Of a stretch of DNA of 64,000 nucleotides, positions 16,143 through 24,665 are shown one piece after another (positions within the stretch are counted from its first letter, which is position 1; each line of letters begins with the position of its first letter). The notes under the pieces were generated by a model. It saw only the letters and a list, made by a program, of their open reading frames with translations, was not told the origin of the DNA and made no database searches. A program made the translations under genes and the position numbers. Source of the stretch: Abditibacteriaceae bacterium. GTDB taxonomy: Bacteria > Armatimonadota > Abditibacteriia > Abditibacteriales > Abditibacteriaceae. The stretch lies in the NCBI GenBank assembly GCA_019239895.1, contig JAFAZH010000022.1:124001-188000 (forward strand), given 5' to 3'.

Positions 16143-16157
16143 GTCTGTTATCTGCTA

Positions 16158-16658
16158 CTACGCCTCTGACGCTTCAGTTACGGCCCCGTTTCCTACGATG
16201 ATTTCAGCCGTGCCACCCGCCGCTTCAATTTTCTCTTTAGCAGTCGCAGAAAAATGTTGGGCACGCACCGTCAAGGCCACGCTGATGTCACCAAATCCCA
16301 GCACGCGCAATCCATCGTGGCGGCCTTTGACGATGCCACGGGTGCGCAATTCTTCGGAAGTGACCACGGTGCCAGCAGGCAACAGGTTCAGTTGATTCAG
16401 ATTGACGATACCATACACCTTGCGTGTCAAGCCGATGGGCATCGCGCCTTTGCCCTTACCACGCAGTTTGGGTAAGCGGCGATGCAGTGGTGTCTGACCA
16501 CCTTCAAAGCCAGCTACGACGTGGTTACGGGCGTGCTGACCCTTCTGGCCACGGGTCGAAGTCTTGCCATGCCCGCTGCCAATGCCGCGCCCGACCCGCT
16601 TCTTCTTTTTGCGGGCACCCTTGCCGGGTCTTAAATTGGTTAATGTTAACAGTTCCAT
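16158..16658 (-). CDS. rplO: 50S ribosomal protein L15
   Basis: A 166-residue protein starting MELLTLTNLRPGKGARKKKKRVGRGIGSGHGKTSTRGQKGQHARN with the conserved GxGxGSGxGKTxxRGxKGQ rRNA-binding tail and the C-terminal KIEAAGG motif. Usual position before secY. Confidence 0.97.
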   Translation of the reverse strand: MELLTLTNLRPGKGARKKKKRVGRGIGSGHGKTSTRGQKGQHARNHVVAGFEGGQTPLHRRLPKLRGKGKGAMPIGLTRKVYGIVNLNQLNLLPAGTVVTSEELRTRGIVKGRHDGLRVLGFGDISVALTVRAQHFSATAKEKIEAAGGTAEIIVGNGAVTEASEA

Positions 16659-16673
16659 TACGAAATCCTTCGC

Positions 16674-16750
16674 GTCCTCTGTCCTTAGTCATTTGTCCCT
16701 GGCATTGCTTTACCCTACACAGGACAAAGGATTCTTGACCAAGGACAAGG
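16674..16750. repeat. Word-repeat inverted element (rplO-rpmD gap)
   Basis: GTCCTCTGTCCTTAGTCATTTG words on the left face AGGACAAAGGATTCTTGACC and AAGGACAAGG on the right. Same GTCATTTGTCC family as the elements at 17941 and 22125; pairing here is imperfect. Confidence 0.6.
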
Positions 16751-16752
16751 CG

Positions 16753-16956
16753 TTAGCCTTCCTGTTCGGTTACTTCCAACAGGTGCTTCACTTTGAAGAC
16801 CATGCCGCGCACACTATCGTTGGCGGGGAGAACGACGGTCGCCCCCACCTTGCGAAGACCGAGAGCGACCACGGTCGCCTTTTGAGTCTTTTCGAAACCT
16901 ATCGGGCTTTTCTTCAGCTTGATACTCAACTTGGAATTCTGGTTGTCTTGGCTCAT
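16753..16956 (-). CDS. rpmD: 50S ribosomal protein L30, overlapped by rpsE
   Basis: A 67-residue protein starting MSQDNQNSKLSIKLKKSPIG. The conserved L30 core runs IKLKKSPIGFEKTQKATVVALGLRKVGATVV through VRGMVFKVKHLLEVTE. Its start lies 143 bases inside rpsE in another frame. That is a rare arrangement, since these two genes normally only touch or are separated by a short gap. L30 looks complete and intact. Confidence 0.93.
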   Translation of the reverse strand: MSQDNQNSKLSIKLKKSPIGFEKTQKATVVALGLRKVGATVVLPANDSVRGMVFKVKHLLEVTEQEG

Positions 16957-17485
16957 ACAAACTCGCATCCTTCAGCGGGGCAGGAATCCCCAAATCTTTT
17001 AACTCACGCCCACGCCGCTTGGCGACATCCGTCGCACGCTGAATCTGGCGCAGGCCATCAAGAGTCGCATACACATTGTTAATCGCGTTATCCGACCCCA
17101 GCGACTTGGTCAGAATATCCTTAATCCCCGCTGCCTCAATAACGGCACGAGGGGCCGGGCCAGCAATCACACCGGTTCCGGGGGCCGCAGGCCGCAGCAA
17201 CACACGAGCGGCACCAGTGCGCCCAATGACCGCGTGCGGAATGGTGGTATTGACGAGCGGCACTTGAATCAGATGCTTCTGCGCCTTCTGGGTTGCCTTG
17301 CGGAAAGCATCCGGCACGCTGGCCGATTTGCCCATGCCGACACCCACATGGCCGTTACCATCGCCAACCACCATCAAGGCCGAAAAGCGACGCTTGCGTC
17401 CACCTTTCACGGTTTTGGACACCGGCTTTAACTGCACATGCTTTTCAATTTTTAATAACTCTGCATCAACTTGAACTCTGGGCAC
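16814..17485 (-). CDS. rpsE: 30S ribosomal protein S5 with extra C-terminal tail
   Basis: A 223-residue protein. The conserved S5 double-stranded-RNA domain and C-terminal domain span residues about 15-165 (RRFSALMVVGDGNGHVGVGMGKS, APRAVIEAAGIKDILTKSLGS). The family usually ends soon after this point. Here about 50 further residues follow (from DASLYEPRQP), turning into an Arg/Ser/Gly/Asp-rich tail (GDRGRSRSSQGGGDRRSPRQR) encoded in a different frame across the first two-thirds of rpmD. This is best explained by loss of an ancestral stop codon. Confidence 0.95.
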   Translation of the reverse strand: MPRVQVDAELLKIEKHVQLKPVSKTVKGGRKRRFSALMVVGDGNGHVGVGMGKSASVPDAFRKATQKAQKHLIQVPLVNTTIPHAVIGRTGAARVLLRPAAPGTGVIAGPAPRAVIEAAGIKDILTKSLGSDNAINNVYATLDGLRQIQRATDVAKRRGRELKDLGIPAPLKDASLYEPRQPEFQVEYQAEEKPDRFRKDSKGDRGRSRSSQGGGDRRSPRQR

Positions 17486-17498
17486 TATAAACTCCGTT

Positions 17499-17571
17499 AA
17501 TTTTGAGTTCTAAGTTTTGAGTTTTGAATTGCTGAACGAATTCAACATTCAAACTTCAAAACTCAAAATTG
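17499..17571. repeat. Word-repeat inverted element (rpsE-rplR gap)
   Basis: AATTTTGAGTT faces AACTCAAAATT, and GAGTTTTGAA faces TTCAAAACTC. Same TTTTGAGTTTTGAATT word family as the element at 13421. Confidence 0.8.
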
Positions 17572-17931
17572 AAGCCCGCTCTCACGAGCGGCTTCGGCAA
17601 ACTCTTTAATCGCGCCGTGATACTGGTTGCCATTGCGGTCAAACACCACAGCTTCAACACCTTTATCCTTGGCACGTTGGGCGATGACCTGACCAACGAT
17701 CTTGGCGGCCTCACGGCTGCCCTTACCACCCTGCACCTGGGCGGCCACGTCGCTTTGCACGGTGGAGGCCGCCGCGACGGTAATCCCCGCCACATCGTCA
17801 ATCAACTGTGCATGAATATGCTTCAACGTGCGATTAATGCACAAACGAGGACGCTGTGCCGTCCCTTTAACTTTCTGGCGCAGGCGCATATGACGCCGCA
17901 CCCGCAAATCATTCGATGATCGTTTAGCCAT
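17563..17931 (-). CDS. rplR: 50S ribosomal protein L18
   Basis: A 122-residue protein (RVRRHMRLRQKVKGTAQRPRLCINRTLKHIHAQLIDD, and VIAQRAKDKGVEAVVFDRNGNQYHGAIKEFAEAARESGLQF). It binds 5S rRNA with L5. The stop codon lies just inside the right arm of the preceding repeat, so the last residues are encoded by repeat-adjacent sequence. Confidence 0.96.
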   Translation of the reverse strand: MAKRSSNDLRVRRHMRLRQKVKGTAQRPRLCINRTLKHIHAQLIDDVAGITVAAASTVQSDVAAQVQGGKGSREAAKIVGQVIAQRAKDKGVEAVVFDRNGNQYHGAIKEFAEAARESGLQF

Positions 17932-17940
17932 TCTCTCTCG

Positions 17941-18008
17941 TCCTTTGTCAGTTGTCCTTGGTCATTGGCACCTCCCAACAGAGGGCAAATAACAAAAGAC
18001 CAATGACA
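17941..18008. repeat. Word-repeat inverted element (rplR-rplF gap)
   Basis: TCCTTTGTCAGTTGTCCTTG words on the left, CAAATAACAAAAGACCAATG on the right. GTCATTGG pairs with CCAATGAC. Same family as the elements at 16674 and 22125. Confidence 0.7.
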
Positions 18009-18013
18009 CCTAT

Positions 18014-18595
18014 TTATTTCTTCTTATCGCTCTTAGCCTGCTTGCCCAGTTTGCGCTTCACAACTTCATTCTTATAGCGCAGCCCTTTACCCTTGTATGG
18101 CTCGACCGGGCGCTTGCCACGCACATCGGCGGCAAAATCGCCTAAGACCTGCTTATCATGGCAGCGGATGGTAATTGTAGAGGCCAGAAAGCCGTTTTCT
18201 GTGGTTGGCGTACTGGGCGTCGTTTCCACCGTAACACCTTCGGGCAGGGGCAAACTCACCGGATGCGAGTAGCCGAGCGACATATTTAATGCTTTGGGAG
18301 TCGCCTCAGCGCGATAACCCACGCCGCGCAACTCTAAGATTTTCGTAAAGCCTTCGCTCGCGCCCACCACGGCATTATTTACAAGAGCACGCGTTAAACC
18401 ATGCAGTGCCTTATGCTGAGTGGAGTCAGAGGGGCGGCTTACAACCAAATGCCCATCCTCCTGCGAGATGTTCATTTCAGGATGCACAGCCCTGGAAATC
18501 GTGCCTTTTGGCCCCTTGACCGTGATCTCCTGGCCGTTGATTTGTATGGTAACACCACTGGGAACAGCAATCGGTGAACGTCCAACTCGTGACAT
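18014..18595 (-). CDS. rplF: 50S ribosomal protein L6
   Basis: A 193-residue protein with two L6 folds (MSRVGRSPIAVPSGVTIQINGQEITVKGPKG at the start; RGKRPVEPYKGKGLRYKNEVVKRKLGKQAK at the end). It supports the sarcin-ricin region near the factor-binding site. Slightly longer than usual because of a short insertion near residue 120. Confidence 0.97.
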   Translation of the reverse strand: MSRVGRSPIAVPSGVTIQINGQEITVKGPKGTISRAVHPEMNISQEDGHLVVSRPSDSTQHKALHGLTRALVNNAVVGASEGFTKILELRGVGYRAEATPKALNMSLGYSHPVSLPLPEGVTVETTPSTPTTENGFLASTITIRCHDKQVLGDFAADVRGKRPVEPYKGKGLRYKNEVVKRKLGKQAKSDKKK

Positions 18596-18743
18596 AACTT
18601 ACTCCTTACAACCTTAACTACTTTATCTGCTCACTTCTAACTCAGACGTGATTGAAGACCACGCTGCTTTAACCGATGGATAGCAAATTTCCCACTCAGT
18701 TTTAGCGAACGAGGTATTTATTTTAATTAACTTGCTTTCTCAT

Positions 18744-18876
18744 GCCGGGCGAATAAATTCGCGGCAACAACGGCGCAAAGCCTGCCTACGCAGGCTCCCT
18801 AAGCGAACCTTAGACCAGTTGTGAGTCCGCGCAGGCGGACTTCGTGCTGTTGTTGCCGCGGATTTATTCGCCCGGC
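18744..18876. repeat. GGCGAATAAATTCGC repeat element (rplF-rpsH gap)
   Basis: Terminal arms GCCGGGCGAATAAATTCGCG and CGCGGATTTATTCGCCCGGC, then GCAACAAC facing GTTGTTGC. Between them are two small hairpins, GCCTGCCTACGCAGGC and GTCCGCGCAGGCGGAC. This is a compound palindromic REP/BIME-like element inside the operon. The rest of the 300-base gap (18596-18743) holds nothing I can name. Confidence 0.8.
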
Positions 18877-18895
18877 TAACAAGACAACACTATCT

Positions 18896-19291
18896 TTAAT
18901 AAATCTTCGCCAACAACTCGCCACCGACACCGGCCCGCCGTGCAGAACGGTCAGTCAGCACCCCACGCGGGGTTGACAGGATGGCAATACCCAGGCCACC
19001 TAACACGCGATCAATGTCCGCTTTACCAACGTAGATGCGGCGTCCCGGTTTCGAGATACGCTCAATATGCTGGATGACGCGCTCGCGGCCATCGTTATAA
19101 CGCATGGTGATCTTGATATGCCCTTGCTTGTTATCCGGCTGCACTTCGTAATCCTGAATATAACCCTCTTCCTTCAGGATGCGCGCAATCTCGACCTTCA
19201 ACTTGGATGACGGAATCGTCACTTCGTTATGGCGCGCGGTATTTGCGTTACGGATGGATGTCAAAAAATCCGCGATGGGATCAGTCTGCAT
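18896..19291 (-). CDS. rpsH: 30S ribosomal protein S8
   Basis: A 131-residue protein (MQTDPIADFLTSIRNANTARH, SSKLKVEIARILKEEGYI, GLGIAILSTPRGVLTDRSARRAGVGGELLAKIY). Complete. It binds the central domain of 16S rRNA and in some bacteria represses the spc operon. Confidence 0.97.
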   Translation of the reverse strand: MQTDPIADFLTSIRNANTARHNEVTIPSSKLKVEIARILKEEGYIQDYEVQPDNKQGHIKITMRYNDGRERVIQHIERISKPGRRIYVGKADIDRVLGGLGIAILSTPRGVLTDRSARRAGVGGELLAKIY

Positions 19292-19339
19292 ACTTCGATT
19301 TCCTCTTAATCTCTTGCTATTTCTCTATTGTTACTAACA

Positions 19340-19534
19340 CTACCACGAACTCTTGGTGACGCCGGGGACTAACCCACGGTGGCTCATGCCACGAAAACAA
19401 ATGCGGCAGATGCCGAAACGACGCATATAGCCGCGTGGACGCCCGCACAGATTGCAGCGATTACGCACGCGCGTGCTGTACTTCGACTTAATCTGCAACT
19501 GTTTAGTTCTCGCAATTTTACTGGTCTTTGCCAT
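19340..19534 (-). CDS. rpsN: 30S ribosomal protein S14, zinc (C+) type
   Basis: A 64-residue protein with [20 protein letters not shown] forming the four-cysteine zinc site, and [12 protein letters not shown] at the C-terminus. This is the short zinc-binding form, also called type Z. Confidence 0.97.
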   Translation of the reverse strand: MAKTSKIARTKQLQIKSKYSTRVRNRCNLCGRPRGYMRRFGICRICFRGMSHRGLVPGVTKSSW

Positions 19535-19548
19535 AGCTTCTTTACCTT

Positions 19549-19615
19549 AGAATACGGGAAACAGTAAACAGAACACTGGCACTCAGAGTTTGAGCAAACC
19601 TGTTTCCTGTATTCT
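19549..19615. repeat. Inverted element (rpsN-rplE gap)
   Basis: AGAATACGGGAAACAG (19549-19564) pairs with CTGTTTCCTGTATTCT (19600-19615) with one mismatch. Same layout as the other operon hairpins but with little internal iteration. Confidence 0.7.
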
Positions 19616-19631
19616 GTCTACTTTATTCTTC

Positions 19632-20177
19632 CTATGCCTTCCTCATCGGCAGGCCAAGTTCGCGCAACAGGGCGCGGGCTTCATCGTCGCTGTGCGCAGT
19701 GGTCACAAAAGTAATATCCATGCCGCGCGTCTTGACGACCTTATCCATGTCAATTTCCGGGAAGATTAACTGTTCGCGGATACCCAGCGAATAGTTGCCT
19801 CGCCCATCAAAGCTCTTGTCGGGAATGCCCTGGAAGTCGCGGATGCGCGGGAGAGCGGTGTGAACCAAACGATGCACAAATTCCCACATACGGTCGCCCC
19901 GCAGGGTGACCATACAGCCTATCGGCATCCCTTCACGAATTTTGAAGTTCGCAATGGATTTCTTCGCACGCCGAATGGCTGGCTTCTGACCACTAATCGT
20001 CGCTAAATCAGCGGCGGCGGCATCAACCAACTTGGCGTCGTCTCTGGCGTCACCAACACCCATGTTGATAACGACCTTATCCAGCCGGGGCACCCGCATC
20101 ATGTTATCATAGCCGAACTGCTTTTGCAAGACCTCGACTACATGATTCTGATAATGTTCTTTCAAATACGGTGTCAT
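19632..20177 (-). CDS. rplE: 50S ribosomal protein L5
   Basis: A 181-residue protein ([88 protein letters not shown]). It binds 5S rRNA and contacts P-site tRNA. Complete. Confidence 0.97.
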   Translation of the reverse strand: MTPYLKEHYQNHVVEVLQKQFGYDNMMRVPRLDKVVINMGVGDARDDAKLVDAAAADLATISGQKPAIRRAKKSIANFKIREGMPIGCMVTLRGDRMWEFVHRLVHTALPRIRDFQGIPDKSFDGRGNYSLGIREQLIFPEIDMDKVVKTRGMDITFVTTAHSDDEARALLRELGLPMRKA

Positions 20178-20188
20178 TTTTATTCTCG

Positions 20189-20258
20189 AATTCTAAGTTT
20201 TGAATTTTGAATTTTGAATGCAACCACATTCAGAACTCAGCACTCAAAACTCAAAATT
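20189..20258. repeat. Word-repeat inverted element (rplE-rplX gap)
   Basis: Left arm iterates TTTTGAATTTTGAATTTTGA. Right arm reads CATTCAGAACTCAGCACTC then AAAACTCAAAATT. Pairing is imperfect but extended. Same TTTTGA word family as at 13421 and 17499. Confidence 0.75.
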
Positions 20259-20260
20259 AA

Positions 20261-20632
20261 TTAAATAGTCTCGCCACTCTTACCCGCCACCCGCACGCGC
20301 TTGCCGTCGGCTTCTGTTTTAATCTTCACCCGCGTGCGCTTCTTCGTCTGCGGATCAATTAAAGCGACTTTCGAGCGATCAATCGGCACTGGCTTCTCAA
20401 TAAAGTCCTGATTGTTAATACCGGAGGCGCGACCACTACCGCCCTGCTGCTTCTGGCGGTCTTTCATAATGTTCACGCCTTCAACGATAACCTTGCCTTG
20501 TTTGGGCAACACGCCCAAAACCTTGCGCGGCGTATTGCCGCGCCCTTCGCCGGAGATCACAAGAACTGTATCACCCGTACGAATATTCAGTGGCTTACGT
20601 TGCACCTTTTGTTGCTTTTTGGAGCGAAACAT
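20261..20632 (-). CDS. rplX: 50S ribosomal protein L24
   Basis: A 123-residue KOW-domain protein (NIRTGDTVLVISGEGRGNTPRKVLGVLPKQGKVIVEGVNIMKDRQKQ), with an IEKPVPIDRSKVALIDPQTKKRTRVKIK tail. It starts one base after the rplN stop, indicating translational coupling. It initiates large-subunit assembly. Confidence 0.96.
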   Translation of the reverse strand: MFRSKKQQKVQRKPLNIRTGDTVLVISGEGRGNTPRKVLGVLPKQGKVIVEGVNIMKDRQKQQGGSGRASGINNQDFIEKPVPIDRSKVALIDPQTKKRTRVKIKTEADGKRVRVAGKSGETI

Positions 20633-20633
20633 C

Positions 20634-21002
20634 TTAAAGCACCTCCGGGGCCAGGCTGATAATCTTCATAAAACGCTTGTCACGCAGTTCGCGGGCCACC
20701 GGGCCAAAGATGCGGGTGCCACGCGGATTGCCGTCCGGGTTAATTAAGACGGCGGCGTTATCATCAAATTTGATATGGCTGCCATCGTTGCGATTGACGC
20801 CCGTCACGGTGCGGACGATAACGGCGCGCACCACGTCGCCTTTCTTGACGCCCGCGCCAGGAATGGCCTCTTTCACGGCGCACATAATTTGATCGCCAAT
20901 GTTGCCATACTTGGCATTACTACCTTTTAAGACACGGATGCACAGCAGTTCGCGCGCTCCCGAATTGTCGGCGGCCCGTAGCCGCGTTTCGTTCTGTATC
21001 AC
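20634..21002 (-). CDS. rplN: 50S ribosomal protein L14
   Basis: A 122-residue protein ([89 protein letters not shown]). Full family length and highly conserved. Confidence 0.97.
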   Translation of the reverse strand: MIQNETRLRAADNSGARELLCIRVLKGSNAKYGNIGDQIMCAVKEAIPGAGVKKGDVVRAVIVRTVTGVNRNDGSHIKFDDNAAVLINPDGNPRGTRIFGPVARELRDKRFMKIISLAPEVL

Positions 21003-21012
21003 TTTTCCTCCA

Positions 21013-21109
21013 GTAGTCGGTAGTCGGTTGCCGGTGGTCGGTAGACAGTGGCTAGCAGGCTAAAGAAAGTGCCGACTACAGACAACCGACTACCGACTAC
21101 CGACAACTA
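21013..21109. repeat. Word-repeat inverted element (rplN-rpsQ gap)
   Basis: AGTCGGTAGTCGGTTG (21015-21030) pairs perfectly over 16 bp with CAACCGACTACCGACT (21083-21098). The word AGTCGGT is iterated. The same word makes the element at 23361. Confidence 0.85.
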
Positions 21110-21388
21110 TTTCGCGCGCTCGACAATTTCCAAGATGCGCCAGTTCTTATGCTTAGAAATGGGGCGTGTTTCCATAATACGCACGCGGTCGCCCACATTG
21201 CACTCGTTGGTCTCGTCATGCGCCTGGAACTTCTTCGTCACGCGCTGCACACGACCATACAGCGGGTGCCGCTTCAAGCGCACCACGGCCACGACCGCGG
21301 TCTTTTCCATTTTGTTACTCACGACCAAACCCTCGCGGACTTTGCGTGCCGCACGGTCGTTTTCATTGTGTCCCGTTGTTTCCGCCAT
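21107..21388 (-). CDS. rpsQ: 30S ribosomal protein S17
   Basis: A 93-residue protein when started at [10 protein letters not shown], which has AGGA eight bases upstream; an in-frame ATG ten codons earlier has no site. Core [44 protein letters not shown] and [25 protein letters not shown] fit S17. Confidence 0.95.
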   Translation of the reverse strand: MAETTGHNENDRAARKVREGLVVSNKMEKTAVVAVVRLKRHPLYGRVQRVTKKFQAHDETNECNVGDRVRIMETRPISKHKNWRILEIVERAK

Positions 21389-21456
21389 TCTTTTGTCCTC
21401 ACTCAACGCGGAGCACATTCTCTTGGAGAACCGCCCGCTATTCTTTCTACCCTCTT

Positions 21457-21699
21457 TTAGGCTGAGGCCGCTTTGTTGGCCCGTGCCGTCAACTCTGTCT
21501 TAATGCGCGCTACCATCTTACGAACCTGGCGCTGGCGCATCGGATTCGGCGTCTGTTGGAGCATTGCCTGAGTGCGCAGATTCAGCAACTCCGGCTCGAC
21601 ATCGCGCAGCAATTCATTTAACTCATCTTCACTAGCATCGCGGATACGTCCACGCTGCTCGTGCAGTTTGCCACTGAGATATTTATTCAGATCCGCCAC
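21457..21699 (-). CDS. rpmC: 50S ribosomal protein L29
   Basis: An 80-residue protein beginning at a GTG ([16 protein letters not shown]) that lies 17 bases inside the rplP coding end. A GAGGAG site is five bases before it. It carries the conserved [45 protein letters not shown]. The GTG start and overlap imply coupling to rplP. A longer open frame upstream is only the shadow of rplP. Confidence 0.93.
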   Translation of the reverse strand: MADLNKYLSGKLHEQRGRIRDASEDELNELLRDVEPELLNLRTQAMLQQTPNPMRQRQVRKMVARIKTELTARANKAASA

Positions 21700-22108
21700 C
21701 GGACTCCTCCTCACGCATAATAAACTTGGCCGCCATCGGCAACTTCTGGGCCGCACGGCGCATAGCCTCTTGAGCCAACTCTGGGCTGACGCCGCCCATT
21801 TCAAAGATCACGCGGCCCGGCTTAATCACGGCCACCCAGTATTCCGGCAGACCCTTACCCGAACCCATGCGGGTTTCGGCTGGCTTTTGGGTTACTGGCT
21901 TATCGGGGAAGACGCGAATCCACACCTTGCCGCCACGCTTGACATAACTGGTCATCGCAATACGAGCCGATTCAATCTGGCGCGAAGTGAGCCAACCGAC
22001 TTCGGTGGCCTGCAAGCCATACTCGCCGAAAGCGATGGTATTGCCTCGCGTCGCCACCCCGCGTCGCCGCCCGCGCTGCTGCTTCCTGTATTTTGTATGC
22101 TTAGGCAT
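21683..22108 (-). CDS. rplP: 50S ribosomal protein L16
   Basis: About 141 residues from [32 protein letters not shown], with the conserved [17 protein letters not shown] and AKFIMREE end. It organises the A-site tRNA region. An ATG two codons earlier is also possible. A short acidic-glycine tail (ESGGGSE) is present at the C-terminus and overlaps rpmC. Confidence 0.96.
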   Translation of the reverse strand: MPKHTKYRKQQRGRRRGVATRGNTIAFGEYGLQATEVGWLTSRQIESARIAMTSYVKRGGKVWIRVFPDKPVTQKPAETRMGSGKGLPEYWVAVIKPGRVIFEMGGVSPELAQEAMRRAAQKLPMAAKFIMREEESGGGSE

Positions 22109-22124
22109 CAACATAACTAAAAGT

Positions 22125-22196
22125 GTCCTTTGTCATTTGTCATTTGTCCTTGGCATATGCCCTTCTACTAAGGACAAATAACAAAGGACTGATGAC
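22125..22196. repeat. Word-repeat inverted element (rplP-rpsC gap)
   Basis: GTCCTTTGTCATTTGTC (22125-22141) pairs with GACAAATAACAAAGGAC (22173-22189) with one mismatch. The word GTCATTT is iterated. This word also closely resembles a short tandem repeat word that I recall from filamentous cyanobacteria. Confidence 0.85.
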
Positions 22197-22202
22197 CCTT
22201 AA

Positions 22203-22937
22203 CTACTCTTCGTCGTAATTTCGGCGCGAGCGTTGGCGGCCACGACTGAGACCCGTAACCGGAGCCTCCACATTACCGATAATGTCACCCTTATAAATCC
22301 AGCACTTAATGCCGATGTTGCCATAAGTCGTGACAGCCTCGGCAAAGCCATAGTCAATATCAGCGCGCAGGGTGTGCAGCGGCACTTTGCCTTCGCGGAC
22401 TTGCTCGTGGCGCGCAATATCGGCCCCGGCCAAGCGCCCCGAAGCGAGGATGCGAATGCCCTCGGCACCTTCTTTCACGGTGCGCTGCAAGGTCTGGCGC
22501 ATGGCGCGGCGGAAGGCCACGCGGCGCTCAATCTGCTGCGCGATGCTCTCGGCCACTAATTGGGCGTCCAGGTTGGGCTGGCGGATTTCTTCTACCGTCA
22601 CGCGCACATCACGCTTGATGAGCTTGTTTAGCGCCTGCTGGAGCTTTTCAATATCCTGACCACGCTGACCGATAATGACGCCGGGCTTGGCCGTGTGCAG
22701 CTTAATCAACACGCGGTTGGCCGTGCGCTCAATCTCAATACGAGAGAGCGCGGGGTCATTGCTGCGGTCACGCCCTGTCGTGCGGACGGGCTTGCTCTTC
22801 AAATGCTTGATAATGAAGCGCCGAATCTTCTCATCTTCGAGAAGATATTCTTTATAGTTATCTTTGCTATACCAACGGCTCTGCCACGGCTTAATGATGC
22901 CCAGTCGCAATCCGTAAGGGTGAACCTTTTGTCCCAC
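22203..22937 (-). CDS. rpsC: 30S ribosomal protein S3
   Basis: A 244-residue protein ([14 protein letters not shown] at the N-terminus; KH domain with [17 protein letters not shown]-terminal [44 protein letters not shown]). It lines the mRNA entry channel. Complete. Confidence 0.97.
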   Translation of the reverse strand: MGQKVHPYGLRLGIIKPWQSRWYSKDNYKEYLLEDEKIRRFIIKHLKSKPVRTTGRDRSNDPALSRIEIERTANRVLIKLHTAKPGVIIGQRGQDIEKLQQALNKLIKRDVRVTVEEIRQPNLDAQLVAESIAQQIERRVAFRRAMRQTLQRTVKEGAEGIRILASGRLAGADIARHEQVREGKVPLHTLRADIDYGFAEAVTTYGNIGIKCWIYKGDIIGNVEAPVTGLSRGRQRSRRNYDEE

Positions 22938-22942
22938 GCAAA

Positions 22943-23019
22943 CTCCTCTTCCTGTATTGGCGACTGTTGATTAGCTCGTGGGAACTAAAATCGTCAATCG
23001 TCAATCAACAATCGTCAAT
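22943..23019. repeat. Word-repeat element (rpsC-rplV gap)
   Basis: Left part TTGGCGACTGTTGATTAG faces AATCGTCAATCGTCAATC and AACAATCGTCAAT. Pairing is weaker than at the other loci, but the GTCAATC word is the same as at 24666. Confidence 0.5.
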
Positions 23020-23022
23020 TCT

Positions 23023-23355
23023 TCAGATTTTCTCTTCCACGACCACAGTGATGTGGCTCATCCGCTTCTTGATCTGGTCGGCACGGCCACGGCTGCGCGG
23101 CAAGTAACGCTTCAGCGTCGTGCTCTTATCTATCATGATGGTCTTAATGAAGAGACGATCTTCATCAGCACCCTCATTGTTGGTCGCATTCGCCGCTGCG
23201 CTCTTAATGACTTTCGACAGCACGGGCGAGGCCGAGTGCGTATCGAGCGCCAAAATTTGCTGCGCCTCTGACACCGGCTTGCCCATCACCAGACGCGCCA
23301 CCCGGCGCACCTTGAGCGGCGTCATGCGTAAATCTCGTAAAATCGCTTTTGCCAT
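23023..23355 (-). CDS. rplV: 50S ribosomal protein L22
   Basis: A 110-residue protein (AKAILRDLRMTPLKVRRVARLVMGKPVSEAQQIL, KVIKSAAANATNNEGADEDRLFIKTIMIDKSTTLKRYLPRSRGRADQIKKRMSHITVVVEE). The loop between them reaches into the exit tunnel. Complete. Confidence 0.97.
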   Translation of the reverse strand: MAKAILRDLRMTPLKVRRVARLVMGKPVSEAQQILALDTHSASPVLSKVIKSAAANATNNEGADEDRLFIKTIMIDKSTTLKRYLPRSRGRADQIKKRMSHITVVVEEKI

Positions 23356-23360
23356 AGTTT

Positions 23361-23459
23361 CCTCGGTAGTCGGTGGCCAGTTATCGGTAGTCGGTCATTC
23401 AGTGACTACTACCTTTGTGTAGCACCACCGACCACCGACTACCGATAACCGACAACCGA
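23361..23459. repeat. Word-repeat inverted element (rplV-rpsS gap)
   Basis: GTTATCGGTAGTCGGT (23380-23395) pairs perfectly over 16 bp with ACCGACTACCGATAAC (23434-23449). Flanking CGGTAGTCGGTGG and CCACCGACTACCG extend it. Same AGTCGGT word as at 21013. Confidence 0.85.
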
Positions 23460-23460
23460 A

Positions 23461-23742
23461 TTAATGCTTCCCAGCCCGCTCCGTGTGCGCGCCATGCCGC
23501 CGGAAGGCACGGGTGGGCGAAAACTCGCCCAGTTTGTGCCCAACCATATTCTCCTGCACATATACCGGCACATGCTTGCGGCCATCATAAACCGCAATGG
23601 TGTGCCCAATCATCTCCGGGAAGATGGTGGAGCGACGGCTCCATGACTTAACAATGCGCTTCTCGCCGCCCTGATTCATCTGCGAAATCCGCTTCATCAG
23701 AGAGGCATCACAAAACGGCCCTTTTTTCAGTGAACGTCCCAT
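23461..23742 (-). CDS. rpsS: 30S ribosomal protein S19
   Basis: A 93-residue protein ([68 protein letters not shown]). Complete. It contacts S13 in the head of the small subunit. Confidence 0.97.
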   Translation of the reverse strand: MGRSLKKGPFCDASLMKRISQMNQGGEKRIVKSWSRRSTIFPEMIGHTIAVYDGRKHVPVYVQENMVGHKLGEFSPTRAFRRHGAHTERAGKH

Positions 23743-23762
23743 ATTTTCTCCAGGTATGGGGG

Positions 23763-23812
23763 ACGAGGGATGAGGGATGAGAGGGAAGTGTTACTCATCC
23801 CTCATCCCTCGT
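23763..23812. repeat. Word-repeat inverted element (rpsS-rplB gap)
   Basis: ACGAGGGATGAGGGATGAG (23763-23781) pairs perfectly over 19 bp with CTCATCCCTCATCCCTCGT (23794-23812), loop 12 bases. The heptamer GAGGGAT is iterated. One of the clearest examples of the architecture. Confidence 0.9.
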
Positions 23813-23822
23813 GCCTCATCCC

Positions 23823-24662
23823 TTATTTTTGTCCCCGACGGCGCACAATCATCTTGTTGCTCGTCTTTTTCGATTTACGTGTCTTGAAGCCAATGGCCTT
23901 GACACCCGTTGCCGACACCGGGCCGCTTTTACGACGACCAACCGGGGCGCGGCCTTCGCCACCACCGTGCGGGTGGTCGTTCGGGTTCATCGCTTTACCC
24001 CGCACATGCGGCTTGATACCCTTGTGGCGCATCCGGCCAGCATTGCCCCAGATAATGGATTCGTGCTCGGCATTACCTACCGTGCCAATGGTGGCGCGGC
24101 ATTCCCGAAAAACCAGGCGCGTTTCACCAGATGGCAAACGCAACAGGGCAAACTTGCCCTCCTTGGCCTGCAATACAGCCGAGGTGCCCGCGGAACGGGC
24201 GAGCTGCGCACCTTTACCGGGCGACAGTTCAATGGCGTGAATGGTGGTGCCAACGGGAATGCGGTCTAAGGGCAGAGCGTGCCCGGTGCGAATTTCGGCA
24301 TCCTCACCATTGAGAATGGAATCACCAACCTGCAAGCCCGTCGGGGCGATAATATAACGCTTCTCGCCATCTTCATATTGCACCAGGGCAATGCGCGAGG
24401 TGCGGTTGGGATCATATTCCAATGCTGTGACTGCGCCGCGCACGCCATCTTTATCGCGCTTGAAGTCAATAATGCGATAGAGCCGCTTGTGGCCGCCGCC
24501 ACGATTCTTCATGGTCAGACGCCCCTGATTGTTGCGCCCTGCTTTACGCTTGAGCGGCTCGGTCAGAGACTTCTCCGGTCGCTTTTTCGTCAACCCCTCG
24601 GTCGTCAACACCGTCATGCTGCGACGCGCCGGGCTGGTTGGATTAAATTGTTTAACAGCCAT
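23823..24662 (-). CDS. rplB: 50S ribosomal protein L2
   Basis: A 279-residue protein ([57 protein letters not shown], and the peptidyl-transferase region [30 protein letters not shown]). Complete. The HPHGGGEGR loop with its conserved histidine is intact. Confidence 0.97.
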   Translation of the reverse strand: MAVKQFNPTSPARRSMTVLTTEGLTKKRPEKSLTEPLKRKAGRNNQGRLTMKNRGGGHKRLYRIIDFKRDKDGVRGAVTALEYDPNRTSRIALVQYEDGEKRYIIAPTGLQVGDSILNGEDAEIRTGHALPLDRIPVGTTIHAIELSPGKGAQLARSAGTSAVLQAKEGKFALLRLPSGETRLVFRECRATIGTVGNAEHESIIWGNAGRMRHKGIKPHVRGKAMNPNDHPHGGGEGRAPVGRRKSGPVSATGVKAIGFKTRKSKKTSNKMIVRRRGQK

Positions 24663-24665
24663 ATT

